A stretch of 64,000 bases of DNA, from the NCBI GenBank assembly GCA_934167935.1, contig CAKPMH010000002.1, positions 1-64,000 on the forward strand. The letters are read 5' to 3'. Source of the DNA: an uncultured Bacilli bacterium (GTDB lineage: Bacteria > Bacillota_I > Bacilli_A > RF39 > UBA660). Numbering within the stretch: the stretch's first letter is position 1; every line of letters begins with the position of its first letter. Shown here in pieces: positions 41,894-51,232 of the stretch. Position numbers and translations under genes: made by a program. Below the pieces are notes generated by a model. That model worked only from the letters and a program-made list of their open reading frames with translations. It searched no databases and was not told the DNA's origin.

Positions 41894-43072
41894 TATTATA
41901 AAGATTATCATTATTATTAATACAAATATTGATATTATAACTAAATAAATATTGTCATTTAAATATTTTAATATACTAAATTTAACATTATATGGCATAT
42001 AAACATCTATTTTGTCTATTTCTTTATTATCATAGATAACATTTACTGTACCTAATTTTTGATTTTTTTTAATTTCAGGTGTTATAACATCTATTCCTTT
42101 ATATTTTAATTTTAATTTATTTTTATTATATTTTTTTAAATATAATTTTATAGTTTTATTTGAATATATATTTACTTTCTGTTGTTTTGAGTATTTTGTT
42201 TTTAATGTAAGTATTTTATCATTTTTATTTATTAAATTATAATATTTATAATTGCTAAAATAATATTTATAAATTATTGTTGCATCAAGTATATGATATG
42301 CTTCTTTTTTATCTATATTCGCATTAGTTGTTACAAGAAGGTATTTTATATTATTTTTTTTATCTATAGCTAATGATGCTAAACATCTTCCGGCATCTAT
42401 TGTATAGCCTGTTTTTGCTCCTATTATATAACTTGTATCATAATTATATTTCTTACTGGTTTTAACTAATGTTGATGATACCTTTATAGAATTATCACTA
42501 AACTTATATGATTTAGCTGTAAATATTTCTTTAAATTTGTCATTTTTTAAAGCTTCTTTTAATAAAGTTGCTACATCATTTACTGTTGAATAATTATCGT
42601 TATCATCTAATCCAATTGTATTTTTAAATGATGTATTTTTTAAATTTAATTCTTTTGCTTTTTTATTCATTAATTTTACAAATTCTTCTTCACTTTTAGA
42701 TATATTTATTGTTAGTGCTCTTGTTGCATCTGCAGCACTTGCTAAAAACATACCATATAATAAATCGTTATAAGTTACAACTTGTTTATTTTTAAGGCCT
42801 ATTACTGCGGCATTTTGTTCTTTAAGCCCGTTAAACATATTTTCATTTATTGTTACTTTTTTATTATAATTGTCTATATTTTCTATAGCTACTAAGGTAG
42901 TCATTATTTTTGTTAAACTTGCTATACTAGTTTTTTTATTCATATTTTTTTCATATATTATTTTGTCTTCATTTAAATTGTATAATACTACGTTTTCACT
43001 TGATATATTTAGTGATTTAACGTTTGTTGTAATTATAAAAAAAGTTAAAACTATTATAATTATTTTTTCCAT
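41879..43072 (-). CDS. D-alanyl-D-alanine carboxypeptidase (DacF/PBP5-like)
   Basis: The 397-residue penicillin-binding protein has a signal peptide or membrane anchor at the N-terminus. The catalytic motif SxxK is SLTK (IASLTKIMTTLVAIE), and KTG is in IGAKTGYTIDAGRCLAS. The usual S-x-N motif reads S-A-A (ASAADATRAL), so its Asn is replaced. A beta-rich C-terminal region is followed by a membrane segment (about 370-393), an uncommon double anchoring. It trims the terminal D-Ala of wall stem peptides. It is the last gene of the leftward capsule-locus run. Confidence 0.85.
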   Translation of the reverse strand: MEKIIIIVLTFFIITTNVKSLNISSENVVLYNLNEDKIIYEKNMNKKTSIASLTKIMTTLVAIENIDNYNKKVTINENMFNGLKEQNAAVIGLKNKQVVTYNDLLYGMFLASAADATRALTINISKSEEEFVKLMNKKAKELNLKNTSFKNTIGLDDNDNYSTVNDVATLLKEALKNDKFKEIFTAKSYKFSDNSIKVSSTLVKTSKKYNYDTSYIIGAKTGYTIDAGRCLASLAIDKKNNIKYLLVTTNANIDKKEAYHILDATIIYKYYFSNYKYYNLINKNDKILTLKTKYSKQQKVNIYSNKTIKLYLKKYNKNKLKLKYKGIDVITPEIKKNQKLGTVNVIYDNKEIDKIDVYMPYNVKFSILKYLNDNIYLVIISIFVLIIMIIFIIKKLY

Positions 43073-43133
43073 GTCATCACCTAATTTAGTATATCATATT
43101 TTTATATAAAAAATAAACTAGATATCTAGTTTA

Positions 43134-43925
43134 TTAATATTCATATATTGATTTTATATTTTTTATAATTGATTTTGAATTATCAGTATATACTATTTCA
43201 TCTGTCATATTATCATAATTATTTAATCCTTGTTTTGTTTTATTATATATTAGGTCTGTTCCTATTAATTTTAAATCATTATTTTTAAGTCTATATAGAT
43301 TATTGTTTGCTATTATATAATATGTGTTTTCCTTATTTATTGTTGTTAGATAAATTCTTTCAATTATAAGTTCTGTATTATTATATTTTACTACGTTAGA
43401 ACCTACATATATTTTTTTATCTTTATCTAAATATATGTCACCTATTTTTTCTATATATTTATTGCAGTCATATTGACCTACTATAACATTTTTATCTATA
43501 TTAATTGTTCTTTTTTCGCCATTTTTTAAAACTATTGCTGGCGTGTCATTACACGTAGATATTTTATCAATATTATAGTTAGCATCTATTTTTTTAAATT
43601 CTATTTCTTTTTTTGATATATCTATTTTAGCAACATAATTATTTTCTATACTTGATACTAATAATATATTATTAGTATATGAGTATTTATTTATTTTTTC
43701 ATCTATTCCTTTTATGGATAATTTTTCATTATTTAATTTTAATTCTAAATTTTTATTAAATGAAATTTCCATTTCATTATTTTCATCTATTTTTATTGCT
43801 TCTTTTTTCTCTCTTTTATTTATTGTTATATTTATTTGTTTTTTGTTTGATAAAAATAGCAATAATATTATTAGTAAAATTCCTATGGTTATTAAGATTC
43901 TTATTAATATATTTCTATCTCTCAT
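43134..43925 (-). CDS. Membrane-anchored protein of unknown function in the capsule locus
   Basis: The 263-residue protein has one N-terminal membrane segment (about 8-26), then an outside domain with beta-propeller-like repeating strands (KNVIVGQYDCN ... IYLDKDKKIYVGSNVV ... NLYRLKNNDLKLIG). It starts 3 bp from the CpsB-like gene and is translated with the locus, so a role in polymer assembly or attachment is plausible, but no family is recognised. Confidence 0.65.
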   Translation of the reverse strand: MRDRNILIRILITIGILLIILLLFLSNKKQINITINKREKKEAIKIDENNEMEISFNKNLELKLNNEKLSIKGIDEKINKYSYTNNILLVSSIENNYVAKIDISKKEIEFKKIDANYNIDKISTCNDTPAIVLKNGEKRTINIDKNVIVGQYDCNKYIEKIGDIYLDKDKKIYVGSNVVKYNNTELIIERIYLTTINKENTYYIIANNNLYRLKNNDLKLIGTDLIYNKTKQGLNNYDNMTDEIVYTDNSKSIIKNIKSIYEY

Positions 43926-43928
43926 AAT

Positions 43929-44621
43929 CTACCTCAACATTTTCTTAGCATTATTTATAAATATATCTTCTATTGTTTTTTCATCTACATATTTTTGCAT
44001 TTTTGCTTGAGCTTTTTTTATTATGTTATAATCTATTTCATGATGTATGTCTGTTCCAATATATGATACGTATCCAGATTTTAGTATTTTTATAAATGTT
44101 TTTTTAGCTTTTCTTCCATATTGTTTTAATATACTTCCAATGTTACATTGTAATAATACTCCTATATTTATCATTTCTTCTACTTTACTAAAATCTTTTT
44201 GAAAAGTTATATATCTTTCTGGGTGAGCAAGTATTACTTTATATCCTTCATTCATTAAATCTAAAAATATATCTCTATATTTATCATTTTCTCCACTCAT
44301 TGGTAATTCAATCAATAAATATTTTGTATCATTCAATGGTGATATTTCATTATTCTTTATTAAATTGCTTATTTCTTCATCTATATATATTTCATTTCCT
44401 AAATATAAATTTACATCTTTAATTTGTTTTTGTAATTCTTTTAGCTTTTCTTGATTTTCTTTTTTTGTACTTGTGTATTCACTATAATTTATATAGTGTG
44501 GTGTTAAAATAATATCTGTTATTCCTTGACTTTTTAAATTTTTTATTATTTTAACACTTTCATCTATGTTTTTTGAGCCATCATCTACATTATATAGTAA
44601 ATGTGAATGAATATCTATCAT
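43929..44621 (-). CDS. CpsB/YwqE-type PHP-domain protein-tyrosine phosphatase
   Basis: The 230-residue metal-dependent phosphatase has the motifs MIDIHSHLLYNVDDGS (first metal ligands), ILTPHYIN, LGNEIYID, VILAHPERY and IGTDIHHE. In capsule loci it dephosphorylates the BY-kinase, here encoded immediately upstream (the genes overlap by 1 base). It thereby tunes polymer length and amount. Confidence 0.93.
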   Translation of the reverse strand: MIDIHSHLLYNVDDGSKNIDESVKIIKNLKSQGITDIILTPHYINYSEYTSTKKENQEKLKELQKQIKDVNLYLGNEIYIDEEISNLIKNNEISPLNDTKYLLIELPMSGENDKYRDIFLDLMNEGYKVILAHPERYITFQKDFSKVEEMINIGVLLQCNIGSILKQYGRKAKKTFIKILKSGYVSYIGTDIHHEIDYNIIKKAQAKMQKYVDEKTIEDIFINNAKKMLR

Positions 44622-45982
44622 TACTCTTCTACTCCATAATATCCATAATATTTAACATTTTTTCTATTTACTTTGTTTATTACTATACCAGCTACAGATG
44701 CATCTACTTTTTCTAGTGAATTTTTTGTATTTTCTATTATTTCTTTTGGTGTTATTCCTTCTGCTGAAACAATTATTACTTTATCAATCAATGATGACAT
44801 TATAAGTGAATCTGATATTCCATTACATGGTGCTCCATCAAATATAATAACATCATAATCATTTTTTAAAATATCTATTACTTGTTTATTCTTTTTTGAT
44901 CCTAATAGTTCACTTGGATTTGGTGGACAAGAACCTCTTGTTAATAAACTTAAATTTTTTATTTGTGTTTGATTTATATAATCTACTATTTCTGATGGTT
45001 TTACTTTTGATATTAATAATTTTGATAGTCCTTTAGAATTTGATACATTAAATAATAAATGTTGTCTTCCTTTTCGCATATCACAATCTACTAATAATAC
45101 TCTTTTTCTTGCTTGAGCAAAAGCAATTGCTAAATTGGCACTTACAAAGCTTTTTCCTTCTCCTGGCATTGAACTTGTTACTAAAATTGTTTTTATATCT
45201 TCATCAACTGATGAAAATTGCAAATTGGTTCTAAGTGTTTTTATACTTTCACTTACTAATGCCTTTGGATATTTGCTTAAAACTAACTCAGTTTTATCTT
45301 TTTTACTTACATCACTTTTGAATATTTTTGATAATACTGGTAATCCAATTTTTTCTTCTATATCTTCATTACTTTTAATTGTATCATCAAAATAGTATAG
45401 TATAAATATTATTCCAATTCCCATAAATATTCCTAGGAATACTGCAAGTACTATATCTCTTTTAAATGTGTTGTTTGCAACTTCCTTTGGTACTTTTGCT
45501 CTATCTATTGTACTAACATTATCAATTTTATAGATCTTTTTTATTTCTGTTGTAAATACATCAGCTATTTCATTTGCAAGTGATGCAGCTACTTCTGGAT
45601 CTGCATTTGAAACAGATATTTTTAGTATTTCTGTATCGTTTAAAGCTGCTACTTGAATATTATTTGATAATTCTGTTGCTGTTGCTTTTATTCCTAAATT
45701 ATTTATTACTTGTTCTAGTATTAATTCACTTTTAATTATTTCACTATAAGTTGATACTAAGTTTTTATTTAATAATATATCATTTTGTGTTATTGTTGAT
45801 GTTGTTCCTTTTTGTGAATCAGATTGAGTTAATACTATAGTTGTATATGTTTTATACATTGGTGTTTTTATTTTTAAATCATATAGTAATATAAAACTTA
45901 AAAACATTGCTACTAATATTACTATAAATACTATTTTACTTTTTATATAGTTAAAAAAGTCTTTTAAGTCTATTTCTTCCAT
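44621..45982 (-). CDS. Fused Wzz chain-length regulator and BY-type tyrosine kinase (CpsC-CpsD)
   Basis: The 453-residue protein has residues 1-200 forming a Wzz/CpsC domain with two membrane segments (about 18-36 and 177-197). From about 240 the cytoplasmic tyrosine kinase follows: Walker A SSMPGEGKSFVSANLA, Walker A' LLVDCDMRKG and Walker B VIIFDGAP. The C-terminus is a short Tyr cluster (YYGYYGVEE). Fusion of the two functions is the Proteobacterial style; most Firmicutes use separate CpsC and CpsD. It sits between the LCP and CpsB genes. Confidence 0.93.
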   Translation of the reverse strand: MEEIDLKDFFNYIKSKIVFIVILVAMFLSFILLYDLKIKTPMYKTYTTIVLTQSDSQKGTTSTITQNDILLNKNLVSTYSEIIKSELILEQVINNLGIKATATELSNNIQVAALNDTEILKISVSNADPEVAASLANEIADVFTTEIKKIYKIDNVSTIDRAKVPKEVANNTFKRDIVLAVFLGIFMGIGIIFILYYFDDTIKSNEDIEEKIGLPVLSKIFKSDVSKKDKTELVLSKYPKALVSESIKTLRTNLQFSSVDEDIKTILVTSSMPGEGKSFVSANLAIAFAQARKRVLLVDCDMRKGRQHLLFNVSNSKGLSKLLISKVKPSEIVDYINQTQIKNLSLLTRGSCPPNPSELLGSKKNKQVIDILKNDYDVIIFDGAPCNGISDSLIMSSLIDKVIIVSAEGITPKEIIENTKNSLEKVDASVAGIVINKVNRKNVKYYGYYGVEE

Positions 45983-45983
45983 T

Positions 45984-47378
45984 TTAATTTCCTCCTAAAT
46001 ATGCATTTATTTTTTCTTTAGCGGTTGCTACTGTTTTTTCATTTGGTATCATGACATATAGTTTTCTACTTCCCATACTGTATGTTGATTGCATTGAATC
46101 TGTTCCATCTAAACTTATTGATTCTACTTTCCATTTCTTTAAATTATTTAATTGATATTTTATAAAATTTGTTATTTCTTCATATGTCATATTTGTTTTA
46201 AATGATCCATCCATTGCCTTTAATATTTGATTATATCTTGTTAAATATTTTGGATTATTTAACTTTTCTACTAATTTTGTTATTACTTGTTGTTGATTTT
46301 CTCCTCTATGTCTATCTCCCGTTTGATATGAATGACGTTCTCTAGAAAAGGCTAATGCACATTCTCCATCTAAATGATTAATTCCTTTTTTTACTTTACA
46401 ACTTCTATTAGCATCTGTTTTAATATCTTGTTCTGAATATATATCAATTCCATCTACTACATCTACTACATTAACAACAGTTTGAAATCCTACTTTTAAG
46501 TAGTAATTTATATCTTGATCTAGTAAGTCTCCAACTGTATTCATACTTTTTTCTACTCCATATATTCCTGCATGAGTTAATTTATCTTTTGAACCAGTTG
46601 TTCCATTCAACCTTACATAATAATCTCTTGGTATAGATACTAAAAGAATTTTGTTTGTTTTAGGATTTATTACTACAGCAATATTTACATCGCTTCTTGC
46701 TACTAAATTAATTGATCCTCTAGAGTCACTACCACTTATATATAATATAAATGGATCTTTTCTTATATCTACTTTTTTTATTGTTTCCTCATTTATTTTT
46801 CTTACTTCAAATTCTTCTATTTTTTTTGCTTCCTTTATAAAGTCAACATCATTTTCTTTTAACATTTCTACATATGCTTTATCTAATATAACTGCATCAA
46901 TTTCATTATTATATATAGCACCTAATAAACTTCCTATATCTTCATATGATTTTAATTTTCTTGTTTTTTGTTTTTCTTTTATATATTTACTATCTTCATA
47001 TATATTTAAATATCCAAGTGTTTTTATATTTTTTTCTTTTAAAACATATATTTCATATTTTCTTGTTTCATATTTTTCTTCTGTCATATTGCTTACAAAT
47101 TTTATTGTTTTATCTATATATATAGTTCCATATAAATAAAGTAAGCTTATTAATATTGTTAATATCATAAAAATTATCTTTGATATTTTGCTTGTTTTTT
47201 TTCTTATTAATTTAAATATAAATAGTATATTTAATAATAATACTAGCAATAATATTATTATGTAATACTTTATTACTAATATATTTAATTTATATATTTT
47301 ATATAATAAGTAAGTTGATATTATAATTAATATTGTTATTAGGAAATATTTAATTATATTAAATATTTTTGCTTTCAT
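45984..47378 (-). CDS. LytR-CpsA-Psr (LCP) family glycopolymer ligase
   Basis: About 464 residues. There are three N-terminal membrane segments (about 8-78), a region with VILDKAYVEML, then the LCP domain: YISGSDSRGSINLVARSDVNIAV, LVSIPRDYYVRLNG, DKLTHAGIYG and FSRERHSYQTGDRHRGENQQQVI, with the Arg residues that bind polyprenyl-pyrophosphate. LCP enzymes transfer capsule or teichoic acid from the lipid carrier to peptidoglycan. The start is uncertain: ATGs at 47384 and 47378 and a GTG at 47387 are all without a clear ribosome site. The stop is next to the Wzz/BY-kinase start. Confidence 0.93.
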   Translation of the reverse strand: MKAKIFNIIKYFLITILIIISTYLLYKIYKLNILVIKYYIIILLLVLLLNILFIFKLIRKKTSKISKIIFMILTILISLLYLYGTIYIDKTIKFVSNMTEEKYETRKYEIYVLKEKNIKTLGYLNIYEDSKYIKEKQKTRKLKSYEDIGSLLGAIYNNEIDAVILDKAYVEMLKENDVDFIKEAKKIEEFEVRKINEETIKKVDIRKDPFILYISGSDSRGSINLVARSDVNIAVVINPKTNKILLVSIPRDYYVRLNGTTGSKDKLTHAGIYGVEKSMNTVGDLLDQDINYYLKVGFQTVVNVVDVVDGIDIYSEQDIKTDANRSCKVKKGINHLDGECALAFSRERHSYQTGDRHRGENQQQVITKLVEKLNNPKYLTRYNQILKAMDGSFKTNMTYEEITNFIKYQLNNLKKWKVESISLDGTDSMQSTYSMGSRKLYVMIPNEKTVATAKEKINAYLGGN

Positions 47379-47387
47379 ATACATCAC

Positions 47388-47720
47388 ACATTTCTATAAT
47401 TTGCTAAATAATATTATACACTATTTTTATATATTATTTCAATTGAAATAATAAAAAAACTATACTTTTTTATGCATAGTTTCTTCTTCTTTTTCACATC
47501 TTTTTGATATTACTAGACATGAATAGATAAATAATATAATTAATAATATTAATATTTTTAAAACTAACAACTAAAACACCTCTAATATTATTATTATACT
47601 TATTTATTTTAAATTTATACTTTAATCCCTAAAAAATATTATTTTCGACAATAGCACTTATTTAATTTTCTGGAACATCTTTATAATTTGCTTTTAATTG
47701 TTTTATATTGACCCTGTGTA
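47388..47720. other. Interval between LCP gene and nitroreductase-like gene
   Basis: This stretch holds one possible small membrane ORF (47460-47570) with a terminator-like hairpin just after it (ACTATGCATAAAAAAGTATAGT then TTTTTTT, about 47479-47453). No other gene is seen. It may divide the capsule locus into two transcripts. Confidence 0.5.
47460..47570 (-). CDS. Possible 36-residue single-pass membrane peptide
   Basis: A TTG at 47570 is preceded six bases upstream by AGAGGTG and opens LVLKILILLIILFIYSCLVISKR, one hydrophobic helix followed by a charged tail (CEKEEETMHKKV). A stop codon lies directly in frame upstream, so no longer form exists. A terminator follows the stop. It is short and AT-rich, so it could be chance. 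Confidence 0.4.
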   Translation of the reverse strand: MLVLKILILLIILFIYSCLVISKRCEKEEETMHKKV

Positions 47721-48701
47721 CTATACTTTTTTATAAATTTCTTCAATGCTTTTTCTAGTACTCATTGGAGAAACAATATTATCTTCATAATAACCCGCTG
47801 CAATCATTATTGCGATTTGTTCATTATTAGGAATATTTAATATATCCTTCATTTTCTTTTCTTCCTTTAAAGAATTTAAATATTCTAAAAAACATGAGCC
47901 AATACCTAAAGAATGTAATGAATTAACAAAGTTCATAGAAAATAATCCAGCATTGAAATATCCTTGATAAATCTCATATTCATTACATAAAGAAGAAATA
48001 TCATACGTAATAACAAACATACCGATATATTTTCTATCAAAATTAGTCAATCCATGAGCATACTTATATACTTTATTTTTAATATCTATTGAAGAAATAT
48101 TATATATTTTACACATTTGTCTATTGCATGCAGTAGGAGTTTTAATAGTCATAGAAACAGCCTTATCAATATCGTCATCTAATAATTCTTTTTCCATATA
48201 AGATCTTACAGAATGTCTACTGGACAAAAATTTATTATAATCAATCATAGCATCATTGATAAAATCTTCTTTTTTTAGCATTACAATTCCACAAGCATTA
48301 TTTTTTATAGGTTTATCTTTTAAAAAATTTTTTACTATTTTATATTCTTCACGTTCTAACCAATTATGTTCTTCATAAAACTTTGCATATTCATTTAAAA
48401 TTTCTAAACCCAAATTGTACGCGAAATCATGTTTCCATCTATTTTTTTCATATAATAATAATTTATTTATTATATTCATAGTTTTTTCTTTTCCAAAATA
48501 TCGTGGTTTTTTACTTGTCATACCTTTTTCTAATGCATGCTCATCTAATATAATTTTATATCCTATATTGTTTATTTCATTCTTTGAATTCATCCAATTT
48601 TTTATATAATTTTTTTCAAAGCTCTTCGAATATTTATGAATCTTATAATTCCAATAAATTGATGCTAAAAAATGAAAATGTGTTTTAATATAATTTTTCA
48701 T
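47721..48701 (-). CDS. Nitroreductase-fold protein of the capsule locus
   Basis: The 326-residue protein has an N-terminal helical region (about 1-150) not typical of the family, then a nitroreductase domain from SSRHSVRSYMEKELLDDDIDKAV through TPTACNRQMCKIY to GYFNAGLFSMNFVNSLHSLGIGSCFLE. FMN-binding positions fit. Similar genes occur beside polysaccharide pyruvyltransferases in surface-polymer clusters, where their role is unclear (possibly redox modification of a sugar). It follows the flippase gene with 1 bp between. Confidence 0.8.
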   Translation of the reverse strand: MKNYIKTHFHFLASIYWNYKIHKYSKSFEKNYIKNWMNSKNEINNIGYKIILDEHALEKGMTSKKPRYFGKEKTMNIINKLLLYEKNRWKHDFAYNLGLEILNEYAKFYEEHNWLEREEYKIVKNFLKDKPIKNNACGIVMLKKEDFINDAMIDYNKFLSSRHSVRSYMEKELLDDDIDKAVSMTIKTPTACNRQMCKIYNISSIDIKNKVYKYAHGLTNFDRKYIGMFVITYDISSLCNEYEIYQGYFNAGLFSMNFVNSLHSLGIGSCFLEYLNSLKEEKKMKDILNIPNNEQIAIMIAAGYYEDNIVSPMSTRKSIEEIYKKV

Positions 48702-48702
48702 G

Positions 48703-50115
48703 TTATACCTTCTTCCTTTTTATAAAACTTAATATGAATTTAATATTTTTTTTATTGATAATAATCGAGAATACTAAAGAGATAACCATTGATAAAAACA
48801 AAATAAATTTATTATTAGTATAAAAAATAACTGCTATAATAATCAAAAATATTATGCTAACAGCAAATTCTTTACTAATTTTTATATCAAAATACTTTTT
48901 TCTAACATCATTTATTCTATAACAATATAAAACTATAAAAGACACTAGAGTTGAAATTACTGCAGCATAAATGCCAACATGTGAAACTAATAATAAATCT
49001 ATTAAAATATTTACAATTGCTGATAAAATTGATGTCATAGCTATCGATTTTGTATTATTATTAGCGACATAAATAGTTCCTAACATACCTGCATATACTT
49101 GCATAATTGTTGCAATGACAGCAATTGGAATCATATTATAAGCTTCAAAATATGCCTTGTTAATCAATAAATTAAATATTAATGGCATAAAAGAAATAAC
49201 TAATACACCTAATGTAACAAAAATATTTCCTATCTTAGTAAAAATTTCATTAAAATAATCATCAATATCTTTGTCTTCAATATGTAAAGAAATTGATTCA
49301 GTTAAACTCATATTGAAAATATTATAAATAATGATTAAAACGTTTGAAAACTTATATGCTATAGAAAGAATTCCTGTAGCAGATAATCCAATATAAGAGG
49401 TAATAATTATTCTATCTGAAGAAGAAAAAATCCACCACGAAATTGAATTAGGAATCATAGGTAATGAATAACTAATAATCTTTTTCAAAACATTTATATC
49501 TATGCTTCTAAATGATAAATAATGAAATAATTTAATTTTAAAGAACAAATATACGATACCTACAAAGTATCCAATCGCTCCGCCATATAGCAAGCCATCT
49601 ACTTTTAATCCAATTCCAATAACAAAAATTAAATTAAAAACTATTGTCAATAAAGAAATCAAAAAATTTGAAATAGCATATTCTTTATTATTACCTATAC
49701 CTCTAGATATTTGTAAAAAAAGTGAAGATAAACTACAAAAAGCAACGTTTATTACAATTAACCATTTATAGGAGTCTACTATAAATCTATATAATAAAAT
49801 AAATATTAATAAATAGAACAAAATAGATATACAAACAAAAAACAATGAGCTTGAAACAATTTTTTTTATTTCTACTTTATTATCTCTACTATTAATCAAA
49901 AATCTAAAAACACCTTGATCAACCTGAAGGCCAATAAAAGGAAGTAGCAATGTAACTACAGTATTACATAATTCATATTTACCATATTCTGCAGTTGTTA
50001 GAAAACTTGTGTAAATAGGTAATAATAAATATTGAAGAACCTTAGTAAAAAAAATTCCAACAAATAATATTATAGTATTCTTAGCTAATTCATTTCCTCT
50101 GCTCATATTATTCAC
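48703..50115 (-). CDS. Polysaccharide repeat-unit flippase (Wzx/MATE-like)
   Basis: The 470-residue protein has 12-14 membrane segments. The N-terminal KNTIILFVGIFFTKVLQYLLLPIYTSFLTTAEYGKYEL is typical of the PST/oligosaccharide flippase family. It moves lipid-linked repeat units across the membrane. Its start overlaps the pyruvyltransferase gene by 8 bp. Confidence 0.93.
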   Translation of the reverse strand: MNNMSRGNELAKNTIILFVGIFFTKVLQYLLLPIYTSFLTTAEYGKYELCNTVVTLLLPFIGLQVDQGVFRFLINSRDNKVEIKKIVSSSLFFVCISILFYLLIFILLYRFIVDSYKWLIVINVAFCSLSSLFLQISRGIGNNKEYAISNFLISLLTIVFNLIFVIGIGLKVDGLLYGGAIGYFVGIVYLFFKIKLFHYLSFRSIDINVLKKIISYSLPMIPNSISWWIFSSSDRIIITSYIGLSATGILSIAYKFSNVLIIIYNIFNMSLTESISLHIEDKDIDDYFNEIFTKIGNIFVTLGVLVISFMPLIFNLLINKAYFEAYNMIPIAVIATIMQVYAGMLGTIYVANNNTKSIAMTSILSAIVNILIDLLLVSHVGIYAAVISTLVSFIVLYCYRINDVRKKYFDIKISKEFAVSIIFLIIIAVIFYTNNKFILFLSMVISLVFSIIINKKNIKFILSFIKRKKV

Positions 50116-51232
50116 CTTTCTTGCAAACTTCTTTTATATATTCCATTGATTTTTTTTGTTCTTTTTTTATTATATTTTTAACTTTTATATAATCAATATC
50201 CTCTATTATTTTTTCACAATTTAAATTCTTCTTCTTTGGAACAATTCTATCAGCAAGTCCTACTTTTTTCATTAAATCAATCATCCTATCACCTGTATTT
50301 AAATGAGGTATTATACAATTTCTTTTTTCAAAGATTAAAGAAAAAACCGTTCCATGGAATGAATTTGTTATAACAAATTCACAATTTTCACATAACTTTA
50401 AAAAATCTTCAGGGCCAGCATTTGGATATATTTTTTCATTATTGAATCTTTTTTTCTTACTTATACTGTATACTGGTAAATGCAGAATAGCAGAGATTTC
50501 ATTTACAATCAAAATAAATTCAGGATTTTCTTGTAAAATGTAAACAAAAATATATTTTTTATTTTTTAAATTTAATATACTTTTATTTGAAATAAGATTC
50601 CATTCATTTTGATCTAATAAAAGTGTAGGGTCCAATGATGTACTGATTTTTTTTTGTGTTATTTTTTCTAATAGCTTTATGCTTGATTTTTCTCTTAGCG
50701 AAATAAAATCAAAATCATTAATAAATTTTTTATATAGATCCATATATTTAGAATCTAAATTCTTTCTACCAATACTTGCTGCGTATGAAGCTTTTATTGT
50801 ATTATTATCTACAAAACCTAGATAAAAAGTTTTATCAAAGCCTTCTGTAATATCAGTATTCCATACTTGATCACTTCCAACAAAAATAGAATCATAACTA
50901 AATTTGGTATTACATAACTCTTTATATGTATTAAATTTTTTTGTTAAATTCATGTTACTTCTAATAAATGATTCAAATTTATTATATTTTTCTATTCTAG
51001 AAGGGAGCATAATAATTCTCCATCCAAAATGTAGAATTTTATCATACAAGCCGACATATCTTTTATAAATTTTTATACTAAAAATTTTATATTGACAGTC
51101 AAAATAATTTGGCCTATAATTTATAATTTCAACAATATCAGAAAATTTTTTTAAAGATTCTTGTAAAGCATAGGCTTGCAATACAGATCCATAATTATGT
51201 GCACTATGTATACTGACTATTCCTATTTTCAT
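50108..51232 (-). CDS. Polysaccharide pyruvyl transferase family protein
   Basis: The 374-residue protein has the family opening IGIVSIHSAHNYGSVLQAYALQE, the FVGSDQVWN motif (about 118-126), SLREKSS, SLDPTLLLD and CENCEFVITNSFHGTVFSLIF. Members add pyruvyl ketals from PEP to sugars, giving the polymer negative charge that S-layer or other wall proteins can bind. It lies between a glycosyltransferase and the flippase. Confidence 0.92.
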   Translation of the reverse strand: MKIGIVSIHSAHNYGSVLQAYALQESLKKFSDIVEIINYRPNYFDCQYKIFSIKIYKRYVGLYDKILHFGWRIIMLPSRIEKYNKFESFIRSNMNLTKKFNTYKELCNTKFSYDSIFVGSDQVWNTDITEGFDKTFYLGFVDNNTIKASYAASIGRKNLDSKYMDLYKKFINDFDFISLREKSSIKLLEKITQKKISTSLDPTLLLDQNEWNLISNKSILNLKNKKYIFVYILQENPEFILIVNEISAILHLPVYSISKKKRFNNEKIYPNAGPEDFLKLCENCEFVITNSFHGTVFSLIFEKRNCIIPHLNTGDRMIDLMKKVGLADRIVPKKKNLNCEKIIEDIDYIKVKNIIKKEQKKSMEYIKEVCKKGE

